A stretch of 64,000 bases of DNA, from NCBI RefSeq assembly GCF_020215645.1, contig NZ_CP084058.1:3906001-3970000 (forward strand), written 5' to 3'. Below, piece after piece: positions 19,558-28,654 of this stretch; position 1 is the first letter of the stretch, and each line of letters starts with the position of its first letter. This stretch comes from Nonomuraea gerenzanensis (lineage in GTDB: Bacteria > Actinomycetota > Actinomycetes > Streptosporangiales > Streptosporangiaceae). The position numbers and the translations under genes were made by a program. The notes under the pieces are model-generated. The model had not been told where the DNA came from. It made no database searches and saw only the letters and a program-made list of their open reading frames with translations.

Positions 19558-20352
19558 TTACGCCTTGGCCAGTGTCCCGAGGTACAGCTCGATGACCTTG
19601 GGGTCGTTGGCGAGCTGCTTGCCGGTGCCGGTGTAGGCGTTGCGGCCCTGGTCGAGGACGTAGCCGCGGTGGCAGATCTGCAGGCAGCGCCGCGCGTTCT
19701 GCTCCACCATGACCACGGTCACGCCGGCCTTGTTGATCTGCTGGGCCTGGATGAAGACCAGGTCCTGCAGCTTGGGCGACAGGCCCGCCGACGGCTCGTC
19801 GAGCAGCAGCACGGAGGGCTCGGTCATCAGGGCCCTGGCCATCGCCACCATCTGCCGCTCACCGCCCGACAGGGAGCCGGCGCGCTGCTTGCGCCGCTCC
19901 TTGAGCGCGGGGAACAGCTCGGCCACGAACTCGAAGCGCTCCTTGAACTTGCCGGGCACCTGGAAGGCGCCCATCTCCAGGTTCTCCTCGATGGTGAGGC
20001 TGGGGAAGACGTTGTTGGTCTGCGGCACGTAGCCGACACCCCGGGCCACCAGCGAGTGGGCCTTCATGTTCGTGATGTTCTCGCCCTTGAGCACGACCGT
20101 GCCGCTGCGGATGTTGACCAGCCCGAACATGGCCTTGAGCAGGGTCGACTTCCCGGCGCCGTTGGGGCCGATGATGCCGATCAGCTCGCCGTCCTTCACG
20201 TACAGGTCGGAGCCGTTGAGGATGTTGACGCCCGGGAGGTAGCCCGCGATCAGCTCGTCGCAGCGCAGCACCGCGTCCTCGGCCCCCTCCAGGTGGGCGC
20301 TGCGGTCGGTGACGGCGGCCTTCGACTGGACGGGCGCTTCGTCGGCGCTCAC
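19558..20352 (-). CDS. livF: Branched-chain amino-acid ABC transporter ATPase LivF
   Basis: One of two cytoplasmic ATPases powering uptake, 264 residues. Walker A GPNGAGKST, signature LSGGERQM, Walker B LLLDEP and the switch His region VVMVEQNARR are intact. The N-terminal 30 residues are a non-conserved tail. The start is GTG at 20352, overlapping the livG stop as GTGA, with AGGAG upstream, so the two are translationally coupled. Last gene of the livHMGF operon, followed by an intrinsic terminator. Confidence 0.96.
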   Translation of the reverse strand: MSADEAPVQSKAAVTDRSAHLEGAEDAVLRCDELIAGYLPGVNILNGSDLYVKDGELIGIIGPNGAGKSTLLKAMFGLVNIRSGTVVLKGENITNMKAHSLVARGVGYVPQTNNVFPSLTIEENLEMGAFQVPGKFKERFEFVAELFPALKERRKQRAGSLSGGERQMVAMARALMTEPSVLLLDEPSAGLSPKLQDLVFIQAQQINKAGVTVVMVEQNARRCLQICHRGYVLDQGRNAYTGTGKQLANDPKVIELYLGTLAKA

Positions 20353-21353
20353 TTCTGCTTCTCCTCTGCGGTCTGGGGCTCGGGGACGGTGGTCTCCCCG
20401 GTGGAGCCGTCGGTCTCGTGGATCTCCGCCTCCAGGGCCGCCTCGGCCTCGTGCAGCTGGGCCTCCAGCTCGCTCTCCGACAGCGGCGCGTCGTGGTGGG
20501 CGCCCAGGTAGGCGTCGATCACGCGCTCGTCGGACATGATCGTCGAGGGCGGGCCCTCGGCGATCACCGCGCCCTGGGCCATGACGATGACCCAGTCGCT
20601 GATGTCGCGGACCATGTCCATGTCGTGCTCCACGAACAGCACGGTCATGCCCTGCTCGCGCAGGTCCTTGACGTGGCCGAGCAGCGACTGCGTCAGCGCC
20701 GGGTTCACCCCGGCCATCGGCTCGTCGAGCATGACCAGCTCGGGGTCGACCATGAGCGCGCGGGCCATCTCCAGCAGCTTGCGCTGGCCCCCGGACAGCG
20801 ACCCGGCGAAGTCGTCGCGCTTGGCGTCGAGCTTGAAGCGGACCAGCAGCTCCTCGGCGCGTTCGGTGATCTCCTCCTCCTGCCGGCGCCAGACGCCCGG
20901 GATGAGGGCCCGCCAGAAGTTCTCGCCCTTCTGCTGCTGGGCGCCCAGGCGCATGTTCTCCATCACCGTCAGGCGCGACAGCGCCTTGGTGAGCTGGAAC
21001 GTGCGCACCATGCCGGCCCGCGCCACCCTGTGCGCGGGCACGCCGTTGATGGCCCGGCCGTTGAACGTCCACGTGCCGGAGTCGGCCGTGTCGAAGCCGG
21101 TGAGCTGGTTGAAGAACGTGGTCTTGCCCGCCCCGTTGGGGCCGATCAGCGCGGTGATGGAGCCGCGCTGGATCTCGACGTGGTTCACCTCGACGGCGGT
21201 CAGGCCGCCGAAGCGGCGCACCACGTTGTCCGCCACGAGGATGGGATCCGGCTTGGGCACGCCCGGCTCGCGGGCCAGGTCCTGGAAGGCGGCCAGGGCG
21301 GCCGCCTTGCGGTCGGCCGTGCCGGTGGTCGCAGTCGTCTCAGCGTCGTGCAT
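20349..21353 (-). CDS. livG: Branched-chain amino-acid ABC transporter ATPase LivG
   Basis: Second ATPase, 334 residues, longer than the usual 255. The core has Walker A GPNGAGKTT, signature LSGGQRKL, Walker B VMLDEP and VEHDMDMV. The extra length is an N-terminal tail of about 38 residues and an acidic Glu/Ala-rich C-terminal tail of about 60 residues (residues 275-334) predicted to be helical or disordered. Its ATG overlaps the end of livM by 14 bases; GAGGGAGA lies upstream. Partner of LivF and of permeases LivH and LivM. Confidence 0.96.
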   Translation of the reverse strand: MHDAETTATTGTADRKAAALAAFQDLAREPGVPKPDPILVADNVVRRFGGLTAVEVNHVEIQRGSITALIGPNGAGKTTFFNQLTGFDTADSGTWTFNGRAINGVPAHRVARAGMVRTFQLTKALSRLTVMENMRLGAQQQKGENFWRALIPGVWRRQEEEITERAEELLVRFKLDAKRDDFAGSLSGGQRKLLEMARALMVDPELVMLDEPMAGVNPALTQSLLGHVKDLREQGMTVLFVEHDMDMVRDISDWVIVMAQGAVIAEGPPSTIMSDERVIDAYLGAHHDAPLSESELEAQLHEAEAALEAEIHETDGSTGETTVPEPQTAEEKQK

Positions 21354-22341
21354 CGATCGCTATCTCCCTCTTGTCACCCAAAATGCCCTGCGGCCGGAAG
21401 ATGAGCAACAGGATCAGACCGAGGCCGACCAGGATCCAGCGCATGGCGCCGACCTGGTTGGTGTCCAGGAACGTGATGTACCCGGCGGCGACCGCCTCGG
21501 CCATCACGTTGTAGAACAGGACCAGGAGCACCCAGAAGATCATCGAGCCGAGTACGGGGCCGAGCACGCGTGCGGCGCCGCCGAGGATGAGCATCGTGTA
21601 CATGTAGAACGTGGTCTCGGTGCCGAACACGTCGGGTTGCACCGAGGCGTAGCCGAGGCCGTAGATGAACCCGCCGAAGCAGCCGATGACGCCGCCGAGG
21701 ACGAGCGCCTGCATCTTGTACGAGAACACGCTCTTGCCCAGGCTGCGCACCGCGTCCTCGTCCTCGCGGATGGCCTTGAGCACGCGGCCCCACGGGCTCT
21801 TCATCAGCAGGTAGACGATGAAGCTGAAGACGGCGATGAGGATCCAGCCCACGGTCAGCACCCACATCGTGCGGTGGCCGAAGAGCAGCGGGACGGGCCC
21901 GAGGTTGAAGCCGTACTCCCCTTCGGGGTACGGGTTGAGCGCGTAGAAGCCGTCGGAGAAGCCGCGCTGGCCGTCGGAGCCGCCGAAGACGCTCTTGAAC
22001 TGCACCGAGCGGAAGATGAGGCGGACGATCTCCGCCGCGGCGATGGTGACGATGGCCAGGTAGTCGGCGCGCAGCTTCAGTGTCGGGATGCCCAGCAGGA
22101 TCGCCAGGATGACGGCGGCGGCCAGGCCGACGAAGATGCCGACCCAGAACGGCAGGCCCATGACGGTGACCGTGACGGCCAGCCCGTAGCCGGCCACGCC
22201 CATGAACGCGGCCTGGCCGAAGTTCAGCAGGCCGGTGTAGCCGAAGTGCACGTTCAGGCCGATGGCACCGATGGCGTACAGCACCGTCTCGACGTTGATC
22301 GCCGCCTTGATGGTGGTGCTGAGAATCGTGATCCAGTCCAT
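21340..22341 (-). CDS. livM: Branched-chain amino-acid ABC transporter permease LivM
   Basis: Inner-membrane permease, 333 residues, with about nine hydrophobic helices. It shows the LivM hallmarks GLNVHFGYTGLLNFGQAAFM and RPQGILG near the C-terminus, and the coupling-helix segment GRVLKAIREDEDAVRSLGK that docks on the ATPases. The ATG at 22341 follows GGGGAGG. It begins 16 bases after livH and overlaps livG. Confidence 0.96.
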   Translation of the reverse strand: MDWITILSTTIKAAINVETVLYAIGAIGLNVHFGYTGLLNFGQAAFMGVAGYGLAVTVTVMGLPFWVGIFVGLAAAVILAILLGIPTLKLRADYLAIVTIAAAEIVRLIFRSVQFKSVFGGSDGQRGFSDGFYALNPYPEGEYGFNLGPVPLLFGHRTMWVLTVGWILIAVFSFIVYLLMKSPWGRVLKAIREDEDAVRSLGKSVFSYKMQALVLGGVIGCFGGFIYGLGYASVQPDVFGTETTFYMYTMLILGGAARVLGPVLGSMIFWVLLVLFYNVMAEAVAAGYITFLDTNQVGAMRWILVGLGLILLLIFRPQGILGDKREIAIDARR

Positions 22342-22357
22342 TCTGATCCTCCCCCGA

Positions 22358-23644
22358 TCAGCCGATCCGCTCGCGGCGGCCGAGAATGCCCTGCGGCCGG
22401 ACGAGGAGCACGATGATGAGTACGGCGAGCGCGCCCACGCTCTTCAGCTCCGGCGGCACCCACAGGGTCGAGACCTGGATGAACAGGCCGACCACGAGCG
22501 AGCCGACGAGGGCGCCGAAGGCCGTGCCGAGCCCGCCGAGCGTCACGCCGGCGAAGATGAGCAGCAGGATGTCCTGGCCCATCGTGTACTTCAGGTTCTG
22601 GGAGAGGCCGAGCATGATGCCCGCCAGCGCGGCGATGGCGCCGCCGAACGTCCAGATGATCCTGATGACCCGGTCGACGTTGATGCCGGACGAGGCCGCC
22701 AGCGCGGGGTTGTCGGCCACGGCGCGGGCCGCCTTGCCGGTGCGGGTGCGCAGCAGCGCGATGCCGACGATGATGAGGACCGCCAGCTCGATGCCCATGG
22801 CCACGAAGTTCTTGGGCGCGGCCGAGATCGGGCCGATCTCGATGCCGGGCTGGGCGGTGTACTGGGCGTAGGCCTCGGTCTGGCCGCCGAAGAAGATCAG
22901 GTACACGTACCGGAGGAAGAGCGCCACGCCGATCGAGATGATCATCATGGCGATCGTGCCGGTGCCGCGTTTGCGCAGTTGCCCCCAGAACAGCCGGTCC
23001 TGGAAGTAGCCGAGGATGCCGGCCACGATGACGGCGATCACCGCCGCCGGGATGAGATGCAGCCCGAAGCCGATGTTGAAGGCGTAGGCGAGGATGGCGC
23101 CGAGCGTGACCAGCTCGCCGTGGGCGAAGTTGGTCAGGCCGGTGGTGCCGTAGATGAGCGACAGGCCCAGCGCGGCCAGGGCGATGATCAGGCCGAGGTT
23201 CAGGCCCTCGAAGGTGAGCTGCGCGGCCTGCGTCCAGAACGAGCTGGTCTCACCGCCGCCCTGCTGCTGGTTCGCGCCGCCCTTGGGCTGCAGGGCGTAC
23301 AGGACCGTGGAGCAGTTGTCCTCGTAGACCGTCGGCGTGCGGACGTTGTTGCCGCCCCGCACCTCGGCGTTCTGCGGAAGGCTGCTGGGGTCCAGCGTGA
23401 CCTTGTACTTGCCCGGCTTGTCGACCTGAACGTCCCAGGTGCCTTCCGCGTTTGTCGTGACCTCCTGGACGGGTTGTCCGCCCTCGGTGGTCACAGCGAT
23501 TTTGGCGCCGTTCACTGGCTGGCCTTGGAGTTTGAGTGTTCCCCTCAAGCCCTGGCAGTCGGCTGGGCCCGCGTGGGCGGGCCCGGCCAGCAGGAAGATG
23601 AGTCCACCCAGGAAGGCCGTGAACGCGATCACGGCTCTGCGCAA
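22358..23644 (-). CDS. livH: Permease LivH with an N-terminal exported domain
   Basis: 428 residues against about 300 for ordinary LivH. Residues 1-25 are a signal peptide (LAGPAHAG). Residues about 27-130 form a beta-sandwich-like exported domain (GTLKLQGQPVNGAKIAVTT and further, carboxypeptidase-regulatory/transthyretin type) with two Cys; the LivH permease follows from about 140 (GLSLIYGTTGLTNFAHGEL, EXPORT to RPQGILG). The start is TTG at 23644, supported by GAGGGAG. First gene of livHMGF. The extra domain could contact the binding lipoproteins outside the membrane; that is inference. Confidence 0.93.
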   Translation of the reverse strand: MRRAVIAFTAFLGGLIFLLAGPAHAGPADCQGLRGTLKLQGQPVNGAKIAVTTEGGQPVQEVTTNAEGTWDVQVDKPGKYKVTLDPSSLPQNAEVRGGNNVRTPTVYEDNCSTVLYALQPKGGANQQQGGGETSSFWTQAAQLTFEGLNLGLIIALAALGLSLIYGTTGLTNFAHGELVTLGAILAYAFNIGFGLHLIPAAVIAVIVAGILGYFQDRLFWGQLRKRGTGTIAMMIISIGVALFLRYVYLIFFGGQTEAYAQYTAQPGIEIGPISAAPKNFVAMGIELAVLIIVGIALLRTRTGKAARAVADNPALAASSGINVDRVIRIIWTFGGAIAALAGIMLGLSQNLKYTMGQDILLLIFAGVTLGGLGTAFGALVGSLVVGLFIQVSTLWVPPELKSVGALAVLIIVLLVRPQGILGRRERIG

Positions 23645-23770
23645 TGGTGCTCCCTCAAAAGTAGGTCAAGGCGGGGTTGTGCCCCTCCATCTCGACACGC
23701 GCGCATCGCAGGCACAACTGGGATGCAATGGCGGGAGCTTATTCCGGCGGCGCCCGGTTCAGTATCGTTC

Positions 23771-23807
23771 GTCACCAATTAGTGACATGTGTGTGTCACT
23801 GATGTGA
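23771..23807. promoter_or_regulatory. Cluster of operator-like inverted repeats upstream of livH
   Basis: GTCAC-N6-GTGAC (23771-23786) is followed after 8 bases by GTCAC and the perfect TCAC-TGAT-GTGA (23796-23807). Repeated GTCAC/GTGAC half-sites about 130-165 bases upstream of the livH start suggest a dimeric repressor or activator site. Confidence 0.45.
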
Positions 23808-23898
23808 GGAATCAACGAGCCTGGTCAGGGGCTAAATGAGAGAATACGCCTGGCGCTTCGCAGAACGAATCGATAACGATCAGGGTGAAAACCTGGAC

Positions 23899-24011
23899 GA
23901 GCCCGCGGGAGCGGCCTTTGGGGCCATGTAAGGATCCCCTTGGCGAATGCGAGAGCACCCTCGCACCCGTTGGGGCCGAACACGTTTTCTACTGGGCCTC
24001 CCCGCGGGCTC
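23899..24011. other. Candidate structured RNA or regulatory DNA
   Basis: The 445-bp gap between livH and the thioesterase (23645-24088) has no convincing gene. Its centre is enclosed by a perfect 11-bp pair, GAGCCCGCGGG (23899-23909) and CCCGCGGGCTC (24001-24011). Inside are GGCC-N5-GGCC (23913-23925), AAGG-N4-CCTT (23930-23941) and TGCGAG-N6-CTCGCA (23948-23965), so the strand can fold as a closed multi-branch structure. The minus strand would place it in the long leader of livH. No known riboswitch class is recognised. Confidence 0.4.
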
Positions 24012-24088
24012 TGTTGCGACCACGGTAGCGACCACCGGGGGCGGTGCGCAAAGGGTCGGCGAAAGTGACGGACGTGACCGAAGCGGTT

Positions 24089-24502
24089 TCAGCGGTCGCG
24101 CAGCATGCACGTGAGGCGGGCGGTGCAGACGCGGCGGCCCTGCTCATCGGTGATCCCGATGTCGTACGTCGCCAAAGTGCGACCTCCGTGCAACCGGGTC
24201 GCGACCCCCGTGACGTACCCGGACGTCGCCGAGCGGTGATGGGTGGCGTTCAGCTCGATGCCCACGGCGATCCGGTCCGGGCCGGCGTGGACGGCGGCCC
24301 CCACGGAGCCCAGCGTCTCGGCCAGCACGGCCGAGGCCCCGCCGTGCAGCAGCCCGTACGGCTGGGTGTTCCCCTCGACCGGCATGCGGCCCACCACCCG
24401 CTCGGGCGAGACCTCCAGGAACTGGATGCCCATCTTGTCGGCGAGCGTGCCTTCGTGCAGGTCACCGAAGATCGACACGTCTATGGGGTTGGTCTGCGTC
24501 AA
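24089..24502 (-). CDS. Hotdog-fold thioesterase (PaaI/YbgC-like)
   Basis: A 137-residue acyl-CoA thioesterase-like protein. The hotdog signature is clear: GNTQPYGLLHGGASAVLAET with catalytic Asn/His/Gly region, and the later VGIELNATHHRSA. The start is TTG at 24502, chosen because a strong GGAGG lies 8 bases upstream. It is divergent from polA (62 bases between starts). Family members hydrolyse phenylacetyl-, hydroxybenzoyl- or 1,4-dihydroxynaphthoyl-CoA; the substrate here is unknown. Confidence 0.92.
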   Translation of the reverse strand: MTQTNPIDVSIFGDLHEGTLADKMGIQFLEVSPERVVGRMPVEGNTQPYGLLHGGASAVLAETLGSVGAAVHAGPDRIAVGIELNATHHRSATSGYVTGVATRLHGGRTLATYDIGITDEQGRRVCTARLTCMLRDR

Positions 24503-24564
24503 AGTGACGCCTCCACTCTTCCGAGCTCGGGTTTTCTGTCGGAGACGCAGACTAGGCTGCGTAC

Positions 24565-27255
24565 GTGCCGAAGAGTGAAGTGACCCCCAGCCGCCCGTGC
24601 CTGCTGCTGCTTGACGGGCATTCCCTGGCCTACCGCGCGTTCTACGCGCTGAAGGACGCCAACCTGATGACCACCGACGGTCAGCACACCGAGGCGGTCT
24701 ACGGGTTCACCTCGATGCTGACCAACATCCTGCGCGACGAGCAGCCCACTCACGTCGCCGTGGCCTTCGACCGCTCCGAGCCGACGTTCCGGCACGAGGA
24801 GTACGCGGAGTACAAGGCCAACAGGAGCGAGACCCCGGAGGACTTCCGCGGTCAGATGCAGCTCATCTTCGAGCTGCTCGACACGATGCGCATCCCGCGC
24901 CTGTCCAAGGCGGGCTTCGAGGCCGACGACCTCATCGCCACCCTGGCCACCCGCGCCGCCACGGACGGCATGAACGTCCTGATCGTCACCGGCGACCGCG
25001 ACGCGCTGCAGTTGGTCAACGAGCACGTCACCGTCCTGATGACGCGGCGCGGCATCAGCGACATGACCCGGTTCACCCCCGAGGCGGTCGAGGAGAAGTA
25101 CGGCCTGACCCCCGCCCAGTATCCTGACTTCGCCGCCCTGCGCGGCGACCCCAGCGACAACCTGCTGAGCATCCCCAGCGTGGGGGAGAAAACCGCCGCC
25201 AAGTGGGTGCGCGAGTTCGGCTCGCTGACCGCGCTGGTCGACCGGGTCGACGAGGTCAAGGGCAAGGTCGGCGACAAGCTGCGCGAGCACGTCGCCCAGG
25301 TGTTGATGAACCGGCGCCTGACCGAGCTGCTGCGCGACGTGCCGCTCGAGGTCGAGATCGGCGACCTCAAGCAGGGCGCCTGGGAGCGCGAGGAGATCAA
25401 CAAGCTGTTCGACACCCTGCAGATCCGCGGCGAGCTGCGCGAGCGGGTGTTCAAGGTGCTCGGCACCGGCGAGCAGGAGCCCGAGCAGGGCTTCGAGGTC
25501 GAGACCGTGCTGCTCGGCCCCGACCGGGTGGCCGGCTGGCTGGCGGCGCTGCCCGAGGGCCGCGCCGGGCTGGCCTTCAAGGGCACCTACGGCAGCGGCA
25601 CCGGCCGGGTCGACGCCATCGCGGTCGCCTCGCCCGACGGCACCGCCGCGCACATCGACCCCGTCAAGCTCACCGAGGCCGACGAGGCGGCCCTGCGGGC
25701 CTGGCTGGGCGACGACACCAAGCCCAAGGCCGTGCACGACGCCAAGGGGCCCATCCTGGCCCTCTGGGCGCAGGGCATGGAGCTGCGCGGCCTGAGCTGC
25801 GACACCGCGCTGGCCGCCTACCTCGCCATGCCGGGCCAGCGCACGTTCGCCCTGGAGGATCTGGCCAGGCGCTACCTGCACCGCGACCTGCGGGCCGAGG
25901 AGGAGCCCAGCGGGCAGGCCGCCCTGTTCGGCGACGACGAGGACGCCCCCGCCAAGGACCTGGCGCTGCGCGCCCACGCCGTGCGCGAGCTGGCCGAGGC
26001 CCTGGAGACGTTCCTGGCCGGGCGCGGCGGCACCCAGCTGCTGGCCGACGTGGAGCTGCCGCTGCTGTCGGTGCTGGCCGAGATGGAGCGGGCGGGCATC
26101 GCCGTCGACAGCGAGTACTTCGCCGGTCTGGAGGCCGAGTTCGGCGCCGCGGTCAAGCACGCCGTCGAGGAGGCGCACCGCGCGGTCGGCGAGCAGTTCA
26201 ACCTGGGCTCGCCCAAGCAGCTCCAGGAGATCCTGTTCACCAAGCTCAACCTGCCCAAGACCAAGAAGATCAAGACCGGCTACAGCACCGACGCCGACCA
26301 GCTCGCCTGGCTCGCCACCCAGACCGAGCACGAGCTGCCCACGATCATGCTGCGCCACCGCGACCAGCAGAAGCTGCGCACCACGGTGGAGGGCCTGATC
26401 AAGGAAATCTCCGACGACGGGCGCATCCACACCACGTTCAACCAGATCATCGCCGCCACCGGCCGGCTGTCCTCGGAGAAGCCCAACCTGCAGAACATCC
26501 CGATCCGCACCGCCGAGGGCCGCCGCATCCGGCAGGGCTTCACGGTCGGCGAGGGCTACGAGACGCTGCTGACCGCCGACTACAGCCAGATCGAGCTGCG
26601 CATCATGGCCCACCTGTCGGGCGACGAGTCGCTGATCGAGGCGTTCGAGTCGGGTCACGACTTCCACCAGGCCACCGCGGCCAGGGTCTTCGACCTGCCG
26701 CCCGAGCAGATCGACGGCGAGCTGCGGGCCCGCATCAAGGCGATGAACTACGGCCTGGCCTACGGCCTGTCCGACTTCGGGCTGTCCACCCAGCTCAACA
26801 TCGCGGTGTCGGAGGCGCGGGCGCTGAAGGAGGAGTACTTCCAGGAGTTCGGCGGCGTGCGCGACTTCCTCAACGCCATCGTCTCCCAGGCCCGCACCGA
26901 CGGCTACACCGAGACGATCATGGGCCGCCGCCGCTACCTGCCCGACCTCACCAGCGACAACCGCCAGCGCCGCGAGATGGCCGAGCGGATGGCGCTCAAC
27001 GCCCCGATCCAGGGCTCGGCCGCCGACATCATCAAGGTCGCCATGCTCCACGTGCACCAGGCGCTGCGCGAGGAGGGGCTGGGCTCGCGGATGTTGCTGC
27101 AGGTCCACGACGAGCTGGTGTTCGAGGTGGCGCCGGGCGAGCTGGAGCGGCTCACGCAGCTCGTGTGCGACCAGATGAACGCCGCCTACCACCTGCGGGT
27201 GCCGCTGGAGGTCTCGGTGGGCGTGGGGCGCACCTGGGAGGACGCGGGGCACTGA
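24565..27255 (+). CDS. polA: DNA polymerase I
   Basis: Repair and primer-removal polymerase, 896 residues. The N-terminal 5'-3' exonuclease domain (DGHSLAYRAFYAL, AFDRSEPTFRHEEYAEYKAN, DPSDN) is complete. The middle 3'-5' exonuclease-like domain seems inactive: the segment that should carry a catalytic Asp reads HDAKGP. The polymerase domain has motif A DYSQIELR (Asp672) and motif C QVHDELV (Asp849). The start is GTG at 24565 with TAGGCT ending 6 bases upstream, so probably leaderless. Loss of proofreading residues is normal for actinobacterial PolA. Confidence 0.97.
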   Translation: MPKSEVTPSRPCLLLLDGHSLAYRAFYALKDANLMTTDGQHTEAVYGFTSMLTNILRDEQPTHVAVAFDRSEPTFRHEEYAEYKANRSETPEDFRGQMQLIFELLDTMRIPRLSKAGFEADDLIATLATRAATDGMNVLIVTGDRDALQLVNEHVTVLMTRRGISDMTRFTPEAVEEKYGLTPAQYPDFAALRGDPSDNLLSIPSVGEKTAAKWVREFGSLTALVDRVDEVKGKVGDKLREHVAQVLMNRRLTELLRDVPLEVEIGDLKQGAWEREEINKLFDTLQIRGELRERVFKVLGTGEQEPEQGFEVETVLLGPDRVAGWLAALPEGRAGLAFKGTYGSGTGRVDAIAVASPDGTAAHIDPVKLTEADEAALRAWLGDDTKPKAVHDAKGPILALWAQGMELRGLSCDTALAAYLAMPGQRTFALEDLARRYLHRDLRAEEEPSGQAALFGDDEDAPAKDLALRAHAVRELAEALETFLAGRGGTQLLADVELPLLSVLAEMERAGIAVDSEYFAGLEAEFGAAVKHAVEEAHRAVGEQFNLGSPKQLQEILFTKLNLPKTKKIKTGYSTDADQLAWLATQTEHELPTIMLRHRDQQKLRTTVEGLIKEISDDGRIHTTFNQIIAATGRLSSEKPNLQNIPIRTAEGRRIRQGFTVGEGYETLLTADYSQIELRIMAHLSGDESLIEAFESGHDFHQATAARVFDLPPEQIDGELRARIKAMNYGLAYGLSDFGLSTQLNIAVSEARALKEEYFQEFGGVRDFLNAIVSQARTDGYTETIMGRRRYLPDLTSDNRQRREMAERMALNAPIQGSAADIIKVAMLHVHQALREEGLGSRMLLQVHDELVFEVAPGELERLTQLVCDQMNAAYHLRVPLEVSVGVGRTWEDAGH

Positions 27256-27259
27256 GCCG

Positions 27260-27291
27260 GGGGCGGCCCGCGGTGGCCCCGGAGCCGCCCC
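27260..27291 (+). terminator. Stem-loop after polA
   Basis: 8-bp stem GGGGCGGC/GCCGCCCC with a 16-base loop, starting 5 bases after the polA stop. No U-tract. Confidence 0.5.
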
Positions 27292-27349
27292 TTGTGCCCC
27301 GGATCCTCCATTAGCCTGGAACCGTCTTCACCGAGCGGCCGGGGGTTTC

Positions 27350-28462
27350 GTGCGGGCACCAGGGGCACTACCGCGGATCATCGGGGTCGCGAACGTCGTC
27401 GTGATCACGGTGGCCGCCGTCGGCCTGAGCCTCTTACCGGACGAGCCGCGGCCCCAGGCCCAGCCCAAGGGCGCGGCCGAGAGCGCGGCCGAGGTCCAGG
27501 AGAGCCCCGCGCCCCCCGTGCCGTCCACGAGCCCGGTGGGGCAGCCGCCGGGGGTCGTGGCCACGCCCGAGTTCGCCAGGCAGGTGCGGGCCAACGAGGC
27601 GGGGCTGGTGCCGGTCCTGATGTACCACCGCATCCTGGCCGAGCGGCACGCCTCGCTCGACCGCACGCCCGACCAGCTCAGGAAGGAGCTGGAGAAGCTG
27701 GCCGAGCGGGGTTACGTGCCGATCACAGCCAGGGAGTTCGCCGCCGGCGACATCCGGGTGCCGGCCGGCAAGCACCCCGTCGTGCTCACCTTCGACGACG
27801 GGCACCCCAGCCACTTCGGGCTCGACGCCAACGGCGCCCCGCTGCCCGGCACCGCCGTGGCCGTGATCCAGGAGGTGGCGAGCCGGCACCCCGACTTCCG
27901 GCCCGTGGCCACGTTCTGGATCAACAGGGAGCCGTTCGGGCTGCGCGACAGGGCCGCGCAGGAGGCTGCCGTGCGGTGGCTGGTCGATCACGGCTACGAG
28001 GTCGCCAACCACACCTGGGGCCACCCCAACCTGAGGATGCTCAAGCGCAAGAAGGTCAGCGAGCAGATCGTCAGAATCGAACGCCTGCTCAAGAAGCTCG
28101 GCGCGCCGCCGTCGCAGACCATGGCTTTGCCGTACGGGTCGATGCCCCGTGACAAGGCCGCCGCGCGGAGCGGATCTTGGGACGGCACGCGGTATGATTT
28201 CGCGGGCGTGTTCCTCGCCGGGGCCGAGCCGTCGCTTTCGCCCTACGCGAAAAAGTTCGACCGCGGGGCGATCCAGCGTATCCAGAGCAACGGCAAGAAG
28301 GGCGAGTGCCGCAAGTGGTGCTCGCAGTACTGGCTGGAATGGCTGGACGAACACCCTGGCGAGCGCTACGTCAGCGATGGCGACCCGGAGCGGATCTCCA
28401 TACCGGAGCGGCTCCGAGGTAATATCGTGACCAAGCGAGGGCTCCAGGTCATCGCCTACTGA
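27350..28462 (+). CDS. Membrane-anchored polysaccharide deacetylase
   Basis: 370 residues. A hydrophobic segment at residues 10-28 anchors it (signal anchor, no cleavage motif), followed by a Pro/Ala-rich stalk to about residue 70. The NodB-type domain has LVPVLMYHRI, metal-binding TFDDGH and the His pair in NHTWGHPN, so a metal-dependent deacetylase of cell-wall or other polysaccharide outside the membrane is expected. The C-terminal part includes a CRKWC Cys pair. Start GTG at 27350 with GGGGG close upstream. Confidence 0.9.
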   Translation: MRAPGALPRIIGVANVVVITVAAVGLSLLPDEPRPQAQPKGAAESAAEVQESPAPPVPSTSPVGQPPGVVATPEFARQVRANEAGLVPVLMYHRILAERHASLDRTPDQLRKELEKLAERGYVPITAREFAAGDIRVPAGKHPVVLTFDDGHPSHFGLDANGAPLPGTAVAVIQEVASRHPDFRPVATFWINREPFGLRDRAAQEAAVRWLVDHGYEVANHTWGHPNLRMLKRKKVSEQIVRIERLLKKLGAPPSQTMALPYGSMPRDKAAARSGSWDGTRYDFAGVFLAGAEPSLSPYAKKFDRGAIQRIQSNGKKGECRKWCSQYWLEWLDEHPGERYVSDGDPERISIPERLRGNIVTKRGLQVIAY

Positions 28463-28474
28463 TGTCTCCCCGGA

Positions 28475-28503
28475 TTGACCCAGTGGCGAAGGTCTCATAT
28501 GCT
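28475..28503 (+). promoter_or_regulatory. Promoter of rpsA
   Basis: TTGACC, exactly 17 bases, then TATGCT: a near-consensus housekeeping promoter. It implies an rpsA leader of roughly 145 bases, in which no other ORF with a start signal is evident. Confidence 0.75.
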
Positions 28504-28654
28504 GATCGCTGCGCTGTGGGCTCGCGCGCGCCTCAGACGGAGCGGGCTCGCGCTCGGTCACGTCGATGTCGTAATTCCTCGGCTTGATGCGGAAGAGGGC
28601 CTGCCGCGCATCCGCCACATCGACATCCTGTCCGCGTTCGGAGCAATTCCACAC

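Noticed and set aside
23740..23830. A consensus -35/-10 pair for livH
   Set aside because: Several AT-rich hexamers exist but none has proper spacing; only the inverted repeats are reported.
23880..24110. 76-residue minus-strand ORF upstream of livH
   Set aside because: Arg/Pro/Ser-rich, no ribosome-binding site, and it overlaps the palindromic region and the end of the thioesterase gene.
24499..27252. Minus-strand open frame across polA
   Set aside because: Low-complexity Leu/Gly/Ala/Val composition and no homology features; the opposite strand encodes a complete DNA polymerase I.
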